Shown here: positions 57,150-64,000 of the stretch, piece by piece
How positions within the stretch are numbered: position 1 is the first letter of the stretch
Layout of the letters: every line of letters starts with the position of its first letter
Assembly (NCBI RefSeq): GCF_040054535.1
Contig: NC_090782.1
Location: 24,478,501 to 24,542,500, forward strand
Direction: 5' to 3'
From: Antennarius striatus
Lineage: Eukaryota > Chordata > Actinopteri > Lophiiformes > Antennariidae
Length of the DNA stretch: 64,000 nt
The notes under the pieces: generated by a model
The model's database searches: none
Told to the model about the DNA's origin: nothing
The model's input: only the letters and a program-made list of their open reading frames with translations
Made by a program: the position numbers and the translations under genes

Positions 57150-57262
57150 ATCCTGGCATAAACCCGACAATCCTGACTCAAACCCGACAATCCTGATTTA
57201 AACCTGTAAATCCTGACTTAAACCCGACACTCCTGATTTAAACCCAACAATCCCGACCAACT
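57150..57262. repeat. 21-bp tandem repeat in the ptbp1 3' UTR
   Basis: About five copies of ACCCGACAATCCTGACTCAA or a near variant, 230-340 nt downstream of the stop codon. Confidence 0.85.
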
Positions 57263-57494
57263 CAGAAGAACAATTTCTGAGATTAAATGCAGAATTCCGT
57301 CTTCCTCTGACGGTCCCGACCGATTGTCTCTGAAGGTGAACAAGACTTTAAAAATAATTTAACGTTACTCTAGACGTCACGGCGGCTTCTGCGGACATGC
57401 GCTGGAATGATCGGAGTGGAGTGGATGCCCTCCGGTCCACTCTTGGGGGGGTGGTGGAAGGAGTGTGAGGGATTCTGAAGGTGAACTCCGAGGC

Positions 57495-59437
57495 TCAGAT
57501 GGACGACTTGGAGAAGGAGACCCTCAGGTGGTGGTTCTCCCCCAGGTCGTGGTTGTGGAACTCGATGAGGGACTCGATGGCCTCCTCCACCGAGCCCATC
57601 TGGATCAGAGCCATCTTGTGGTCCTTCCTGGAGGAGGAACCAAACGGACGGTTTGAGGGCGAGCACGAAGAAGGGTCGAAGAGGCAAAGGGTTCTGGGGC
57701 AGAGGAAGCTAGCTTGACTCACTGGAAGAACTTGAAGGCCTTGACCATGGCTCCAGAGCTGGAGAACAACATCTTCAGGTCGTCTTCCACCACTGACGGG
57801 CTACAAGCAGAGCAAACATGGAGTTAAGGACCAAAAAAAAATTTTTTTTTGGACAAACCAACCGAAAAACATTTTTGTAGACCGACCGTCCCTCTGGTGA
57901 GACGAGGGGCAACCCGACTCCCCGGTGGGTCCAGGGAGCTTCTTCAGTTCTAGTTCAACCTGCACTAGAACTGAAGAAGCCTCATGGTTTGACTGAAACA
58001 GCTTTAGAGAACCAGGACCTGCAGAACTGAGACCCTCCACAGACGACTCACGGGATGTTGGAGAGGTGTAAGGTGGCTGATGGCGGGAAGATGTTCGAGT
58101 AGTTTTTGGAGCCGGGCTTCTTGAAGCGGTGGAGGGGGGAACTGCTGTAGTCTTTGGTCAGACCCTGGTCCTCGTGCCCCTCGCGGGGCAGCTGGACGCT
58201 GGTGTGTTTGGACAGGGTGATGCGCAGCGGCTTCCCGTGGAGCTTCTGTCCGCTCAGGTGGCTCATGGCTGCAAAAGGCAATTGGACGTCGTTCAAAACG
58301 GATCCGCGTTAGTTTTGGGGAAAGCGGGAGGCGAACGGCGGGACGTTACCCAGCTGGGCCTGCGTGCTGTCGGACATCTGGACCAGAGCGTTCTCCTTCT
58401 TGTTGAACAGGATCTTGACTCTCATCACGTCGCCGTAAACACCTTCACACAGCCGGAAACCAGAGGTCAGACCCTCAGACAACCGTTCACACACACAGAT
58501 CTACAAACCCCAAACAACCCGGTCCCATTAGAACCTCTAGCGGACGCTAAACCCAGGAGCCACGGGACCGGGGGGGAACGTCGGACCACAGGAAAAAATT
58601 TGTGACTTAAATTTAGAAAAAAGGGGGAATTTCTAAATGTTACACAAAGGAAGTGTAGTGAGGAAATTAAGGGCAGGGGGCAGAGGAAATTTAAAAAAAA
58701 AAATCAGATTAACATCGAATAGGAGCTATGAATTATGGGAATGTCGAGTTAAAAAAAACAAAAAAGAACAGCTGATTCAGCACTGACGTCATGCAAACTG
58801 ATAGAAACCCAGCATGCAGATTCAAACGAGACTGAAACACAATAGGTGCAGCTTTTTGACGGGCGTGGACAATGACTCCAGAACCCCACCGGCTAGCTCT
58901 AGCTAGCTGCCTAGCTTCTGAAGAGAACCAACTCTTAATGGTTGATGTTAGATTGTGGTATTTTAGAACTTTTAACTTTTCATATTCGGTCAACTGGAAA
59001 CATCCCAATCACACGTTCAGAGCAGAAGCTGCAAATATTGTGAATAAACTCAAATCAACACGCAAAAAAATAAAAACAAAACACAGGTAAAAACCAGCAA
59101 AACACTCATTTTTTCTTTCATAATCAACATATAAAAAAAGAGGAAAAATAAAACAGAATTAAATCAGAACAACCAGGAGGTTCGATAATTCAAAATAAGA
59201 AGCGAGTGACGTACCGAAGAGAATAAAGAGGCAGTGGGGCGTAACTCTCTTTAGAGACAGGACAGAAGGCAGCAGGGACAGGACAGGTAAAGGTGGGAGG
59301 GCAGGACAGGTGGAGGGTCCGAGGTGTTTCCATGGCAACAAATTATAAAAAAGGAAAACAAAAAAGACATGTGAGGGAGGGGGGTCAATTAGTCGGTTCA
59401 CTAAAATCACCTCCGGAGAGGATGGGATGACATGGAC

Positions 59438-59513
<76 letters not shown>

Positions 59514-62033
59514 CAGCTGCTTTAATTTGAACATTAAAGGATGAACAGTGACATCAGAGACTCAAACAGCCAATCAAACTGCACCAATGACAACAGGAGA
59601 ACGTTCTTGTGGAGCCCTGACGTCCGTTAACTCACTGGCTGCCATTAGGGGCGGGGTGTGGGTGGGGTGGGGGCGGTAGGGGCAGAGCCCCCCCTATCAG
59701 TATCCTACTCCTACATCAGCGGTGGTGTGAACTGATCCCCTGTAGGGGGCAGTAGAGCTAGGATCACACCAGAACGAGACAGGAAGAGACGATGAGAACG
59801 TTTGACGTTCAGGAGGAAGAGTCGCGATGGTGAGGAAGGATGAAGATGATAATGATGATGATGATGATAACAGGAGGATGCTGAAGGCTCGAATCTCATC
59901 CAGGTCACTGTGACCTCTGAACCCCAGAGAGCTGCATCAGCGTTACTAGATTAGCTACAAAATAAATCTCACGTTGCTGTTAAATGAAGATGTCAAAATG
60001 TCCACGAGGACAGAACCTAAATGTTTGTCCTGGCGACAGCAGAGAGTGTAGACTGTCTCTTGGTGGTTTCAGTGTATTTATAGTCCTAGAACTCTGAATT
60101 CTGTGGGCCCTGAACGCTCCACACGCTGGCGGTACAGGGAACCCTGATGGCAGCCAGTGAGTTTAAAGGGGGGGTGGGGGGCTGTCAGGTTCCTCCTCCA
60201 CTTCTGATTGGTTCTAATATTGATGATGCAACAGGTTCAGGAAGACAGCTCATAATTAAAACACAATTTGTCGTCGTGACGATGCGTTCACGCGTGGACA
60301 GGAACTAGCATCTTTAGCGTCACTGAGCTATCGCCGCGTGCGGGACTCACCTCCGGGTTGAGGTTGCTGATCAGCAGGACGCAGACTCCGACAGGGAGGG
60401 GCTGGAAGCCCAGCCTGGTGGCCCCGGGGAGGGACAGCGAGGCCAGGCCTCCGGGCAGGGGGGGCACCGTCAGGCCTGGATAGGGGAGGGACACTGGGAG
60501 AGGTGAGACGAGTGAAGCGTCAGGCGACGTGTCATCAAGCAGACTCTGAACACGCGCTGGTTTCCGGGGTTACCTGATTGGGGGGGGGGGGCGTTCGTTG
60601 TGTCCCCTGTGTGTGGACTCACCTGCGGGTTGGATGGTGAAGGCCGGCGGGAAAGCGTGGGCAGCGCCGGCGTACGGCGCGGCCGAGATGATCCCCGGAG
60701 CTGCGGAGAGCGAACTAATCAGCGGGCGGTTTTAAAAGAAAAGAGAAAGAAACCAGGTGCATCGTGGGTCGGCGTGGGCTTACTGAAGGCTGTCGCCATG
60801 GCGGCGTGCTCCATGGCGGGCTGGCTGTCCCCGGCCGGCAGGTCGGGTCGGGTGAAGTCACGGCTCTTGTCGTTGTTGTACTTCACGTTGAGGCTGGTGA
60901 GTTTGGAGAAGCTGATCCTCAGCGTGCAGCAGCCGTTGTAGATGTTCTGCCCGTCCAGAGACTGAAGCACAGCAGAAGCAGAAGCTGAAACGTCACGTCG
61001 GTTTTCGGTCGTCAGCGACAGCGTTGACGCTCACCAGTTTGGCGGCCTGGGCGCAGGCGCCGTCCGGATACTGCAGCAGAGCCTGGAACTGGCTGTTCCT
61101 GGTGAAGACGATGATCCTCAGCACCGTGCCGAACTTCCCGAAGATCTGGAGGAGAAACGGGAGCGGATCGGTGCCAGATGAGCGCTAGCGTAGCGCCGCT
61201 AGCTGTGATGTCAGGAACTGGGAGCTGCTTGGGGGGAGGGGGACTGCCGGCGTTACCTGGCAGAGCGCGTCCAGCGACACGGGGTACACCATGTTCTCCA
61301 CCACCACCCTGAGCACCGCGCTGGGAGCCACCGCCGAGTCCACCTGCGACGCGCTGAGGGCCCGAAGAGCCACCTGGGCCCTCTGGGAGACGACACAAGC
61401 TAACAATGAATGGGAAACACACACACACATGCTGCAAAGACGCTAACAGACGACGCTAACCTCCTGGTTGGGGGAGTTGTCCGTCTTGAGCTCCTTGTGG
61501 TTGGAGAACTGGACGTAGACCGGCTGCTGCCTGATGAAGGGAACGACGGTGGAGTAACAACCCACCATGTTCTGAGCTGCTTCTTCTGAGTTCATCTCCA
61601 GGAAGGCCTGAGGGGGAGGGACACAGGTCAGTACGGGTCGATCGGACCCCCCACCGCGGCGTGGAACCGGTCCGGTCTCGTCCACCTGGTTCTTGGCTTT
61701 GAGCATCAGCAGGTTGGTGACGTCTCCGAAGGGCAGACCCAGGCTGATCACCTCCGCCTCGCTGATGTCGTGGGGGAGCTTCCGGATGTGGATCACTCTG
61801 GACGGCACCGCGGGACCGCGCACGTCACCTTTGAACTTCTTGCTGTCGTTGCCATTGGCTACAAGGGGGGGGGGGCAGGAAACAGCAGGACGTGGAGGTG
61901 AGTTTCAGAGACGACGTCCAGACGTTTTCACAGGATGTGAAGATTTTTGTCGGCAGAAACTTGACCTCTGACCTGTGCTGCTCATGATATACGGGCCGTT
62001 GGAGATGCTGGAGAAAAGCTCGTCAGATCCTCT
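57495..62033 (-). CDS. ptbp1: Polypyrimidine tract-binding protein 1 (5' partial)
   Basis: An hnRNP with four RRMs that binds CU-rich RNA and represses exons, notably neuronal ones. Exons (minus): 61973-62033, 61686-61858, 61461-61607, 61257-61382, 61035-61145, 60784-60961, 60623-60700, 60351-60475, 59215-59248, 58350-58442, 58052-58268, 57723-57800, 57495-57627. All are GT-AG and in phase, giving 517 aa from RGSDELFS to SFSKSSI. The missing dozen or so N-terminal residues must lie beyond 64000. RRM1 starts [13 protein letters not shown]2 has [16 protein letters not shown]3 has [12 protein letters not shown] and [16 protein letters not shown]4 has [12 protein letters not shown] and ends [17 protein letters not shown] marks the RRM3-4 linker. 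PTBP2 or PTBP3 is less likely from residue matches and linkage; a or b paralog is not resolved. Confidence 0.95.
57938..57980 (-). repeat. ptbp1: Perfect 17-bp-arm hairpin in a ptbp1 intron
   Basis: Arms GCTTCTTCAGTTCTAGT (57938-57954) and ACTAGAACTGAAGAAGC (57964-57980) pair exactly around a 9-nt loop, between the exons encoding the start and middle of RRM4. Confidence 0.93.
58443..59214 (-). other. ptbp1: ptbp1 intron after the 34-nt exon
   Basis: Noncoding and A/T-rich in the middle. No nested gene is seen. The acceptor of the next exon is GTGTGAAG|GTGTTTAC, preceded by a weak pyrimidine tract. Confidence 0.6.
59215..59248 (-). CDS. ptbp1: ptbp1 34-nt exon (autoregulated exon 11 equivalent)
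   Basis: Exactly 34 nt, encoding [11 protein letters not shown] plus one base, like mammalian PTBP1 exon 11. In mammals PTB protein causes skipping of this exon, and the frameshifted mRNA is removed by nonsense-mediated decay. The upstream intron on the minus strand is CU-rich (CTGTCCTGTCCCTGCTGCC). The preceding 59440-59512 is a (CA)n tract on this strand. Skipping would also shift the frame here, since 34 is not a multiple of three. Confidence 0.9.
59249..60350 (-). other. ptbp1: ptbp1 intron before the 34-nt exon
   Basis: Holds the CU-rich tract next to the 34-nt exon, the TG/CA microsatellite (59440-59512), G-rich runs (59650-59690), a GATGAT tract (59852-59868) and two copies of the dispersed 13-mer (60110, 60279). 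No gene is seen. Confidence 0.6.
59440..59512. repeat. (TG)n microsatellite, CA in the ptbp1 transcript
   Basis: About 36 TG units on the plus strand, so the pre-mRNA carries (CA)n about 190 nt upstream of the 34-nt exon. CA repeats are known binding sites of hnRNP L. Confidence 0.95.
60623..60700 (-). CDS. ptbp1: ptbp1 78-nt linker exon (exon 9 equivalent)
   Basis: Encodes [18 protein letters not shown] and flanks in the RRM2-RRM3 linker. The 78-nt length equals mammalian exon 9, whose inclusion or skipping gives PTBP1 isoforms with different repressor activity. It keeps frame when skipped. Confidence 0.88.
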
Positions 62034-64000
62034 CTGAAACGGGAAGAAACGTTCGCGTGAAACGAAACACCAGGGAAAAATCAAGCAAAGACAAACTGGG
62101 TTCTTCTTTATTGCTGGTTCCAGTAAAACACATGCAGTGGAACGCCGTGGCCACCAGAGGTCTCCAGAGAGCCTCGTGTCACGATGGCCCCTTCAACAAG
62201 ATGAAGAAATAAAATGGGAGGGGGGCAGCGGATGTGAATGCAAACCAGATGTGGACAATCCAGCTAAACCCCCCACAGACAAAGAGCTGCTGGACAGGAA
62301 GGGGAGGAGCTCCCCTGATGGCTCACAGCCGCCACACGCCAGCAGAATAAAAACCCCCTAATACACCCCATAATAGCTCTTGATTTGCAGTGGAGGCAGA
62401 AACATCTAAAGGCCGTTTCAGTCCGACGTGGACGCACGAGCGTCTTTAAAACAGCTGAGCCAGCGCTAATGTCGCTGTAAGCTGGACTGAGGGGCGGGGC
62501 TTATCCATGCTCCGCCCACAGCGAAGCTGGGGAGACGGGTCTAGTGACAGTAACCCGAGCCGAGGACGTCAGGTGGAACAAAAACATCCCCCAAAAGCCA
62601 ACAAAGAGACGGTCGTTGTCATGGAAACCAGGCAGGACAGGTGGATTTTTTCAAACCGATAAAAACCAGAGGTTTTCTGATTAATGAAATCTTTTATTTT
62701 TTCCCATCATAAGACCTAAACGCATGAACCAATGACCAGCCGGTCATGTGTGTGTGTGTGTGTGTGTGTGGGGGGGGCTGCTTGTGTTTCCACCACACAA
62801 GCAGCCCCCCCTCCACAGGAACCTGATCAGGGTCGCGTCTGAATGAAAGCTTCTCGGGTTCCTGGCGTGAATAATGGAGCAGGAACCCGAGTCGGGTCGC
62901 TGGATTTGTACCGGGGTAATCTGATTACACCGCACCTGCCGAGTTCCTCCATCACAGCTCCGTTTGTGTAGCTCCCATCAAATCAAATGCACACACACGG
63001 AAACAATTTGTTCATCAAATCAATACCAATATTCCAATAACTGACAAGATTGATGATCTTTTATTTCTTGTCATCTCTTCCATCAGTTCAGAGAATTTGT
63101 TTCTCTGCAGCATCAAGTTGTCTTTTTGTCACAGGAATCTAAATACCTTCAGGTTCTTACAGATTAAAAAGGAATAAATTAATCAAAAGGATTCAGTGAT
63201 ATCATTGTTACACAGCATCACTTCACAAAAACTGAAGAAGAAACTCGCTTTGAAAACAAACAGGAAACGCCTGCCAGCCCCGCCCCCCCTCACAGCAAGT
63301 GCATGCTAACACGTTTAGCTTACAACAGCGTGAATAATCTTGCCCGACAACACACACACACTATTTTTCCCAGCATGCTATGTGGAACTGAATCGGTTCA
63401 GATCCGAGTGTTTACACTGCTGTCACAGGAACCAGATGAGAATCTGGTTCAGGATCAGGTGTGACGGCAGCAGGGGGAGCCGACGGACCGATCCGGGAGG
63501 TTCACACGACTCGCCTCGGGCCGCGAGACCCAACAGAGAATGTCCAGAGAATCCCCCAGCATGCCTTGCTCGCATCCTTTCCTCCCCCTGCTGTCATGTG
63601 AATTTGATTCAGATTCTTGTCCCGCGGCAACAGCGATCGCCGCTCCGGCGCTGCCGACATACCAAACATGATTACTGAGAGGGGGGTGGGAGTGTGAGCA
63701 AAGGCTGCTGGGAGATCAGGCAACGCCAAACAGAAAAACACTGAAGTGTTTTCTCTTCATGCACGTTCATGCGTTGTTTGTGTTGTTGTTGGTTTGTTCA
63801 GTGTGAACAAAACAACCCTGAAAAACATCAGTGAAGGAAGACCAAGAAATCGTTCCTTATTGATCAGAAGTTCACGTCTCATTCGTGCGCAAACGGACAC
63901 GAAAATCACACACGTTGAGTTCCTGGGACGAACACACTCAGTTTGAGCCCGTTTGTTACCATGGAAACAGAAAGACCAACAAAAATTCCTATGTAGCTGC
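62034..64000 (-). other. ptbp1: ptbp1 5' intron
   Basis: Intron upstream of the RGSDELFS exon. I found no match to the expected MDGIV...GTK exons, so they lie outside the window. It contains a TG tract (62748-62770), a 17-bp hairpin next to it and ordinary noncoding sequence. Confidence 0.6.
62771..62811. repeat. Perfect 17-bp-arm hairpin
   Basis: Arms GGGGGGGCTGCTTGTGT (62771-62787) and ACACAAGCAGCCCCCCC (62795-62811) pair exactly around a 7-nt loop, directly after a (TG)n tract. Confidence 0.93.

Larger units (their letters stand above)
55855..57494 (-). other. ptbp1: Probable ptbp1 3' UTR
   Basis: About 1.6 kb between the ptbp1 stop and an AATAAA on the minus strand (55860-55855), the only clear signal found here. 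It holds two miR-124 seed matches and a 21-bp tandem repeat near the stop codon. The 3' limit is inferred. Confidence 0.6.

Overview
The window is ordinary nuclear DNA of a ray-finned (teleost) fish. It has short GT-AG introns around vertebrate genes, very dense CA/TG microsatellites, many minisatellites, poly-G/C runs and a Tigger-like MITE. Five protein-coding genes can be rebuilt exon by exon, and every exon phase closes without a frameshift. They are camk4 (minus, 2725-10610, 11 exons, 478 aa), a FAM174-family gene closest to FAM174C (plus, 13138-14541, 3 exons, 129 aa), a small TAL/LYL1-family bHLH gene (minus, 16696-17637, 3 exons, 150 aa), efna2 (ephrin-A2; minus, 21334-50454, 4 coding exons, 220 aa) and ptbp1 (minus, 57495-62033, 13 coding exons; the 5' end lies beyond the window).

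Layout: 1-2.7 kb is a SINE-like repeat plus sequence downstream of camk4. 2.7-10.6 kb is camk4, with its GC-rich promoter to about 11.4 kb. 13.1-15.15 kb is fam174c. 16.34-17.75 kb is the bHLH gene with a good TATA box. 19.1-21.3 kb is the probable efna2 3' UTR. 22.6-50.3 kb is the single 27.7-kb first intron of efna2, full of simple repeats, minisatellites and transposon scraps and without a convincing gene. 50.3-51.2 kb is the efna2 promoter CpG island. 51.2-55.85 kb is intergenic. 55.85-57.5 kb is the ptbp1 3' UTR, followed by its exons. FAM174C, EFNA2 and PTBP1 lie close together on human 19p13.3, so this part looks like conserved synteny.

The genes are functionally separate: a Ca2+/calmodulin kinase, a small membrane protein, a transcription factor, a GPI-anchored guidance ligand and a splicing repressor. 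Regulatory logic visible in the sequence includes the PTBP1 autoregulatory 34-nt exon, the 78-nt linker exon, and two miR-124 seed matches in the ptbp1 3' UTR.

The most unusual signals are: (1) five tandem 43-bp units that each recreate the efna2 exon-2 splice donor, where use of any extra copy would truncate ephrin-A2; (2) a 13-mer, CTGAACGCA(T/C)CAC, scattered over 42-60 kb and amplified into two minisatellites of opposite orientation; (3) a 19-copy 23-bp minisatellite with an inverted, diverged dimer 2.2 kb away; (4) several perfect long-arm hairpins; and (5) 13 CTCF-like motifs. No wholly new molecular system is proven by sequence alone.
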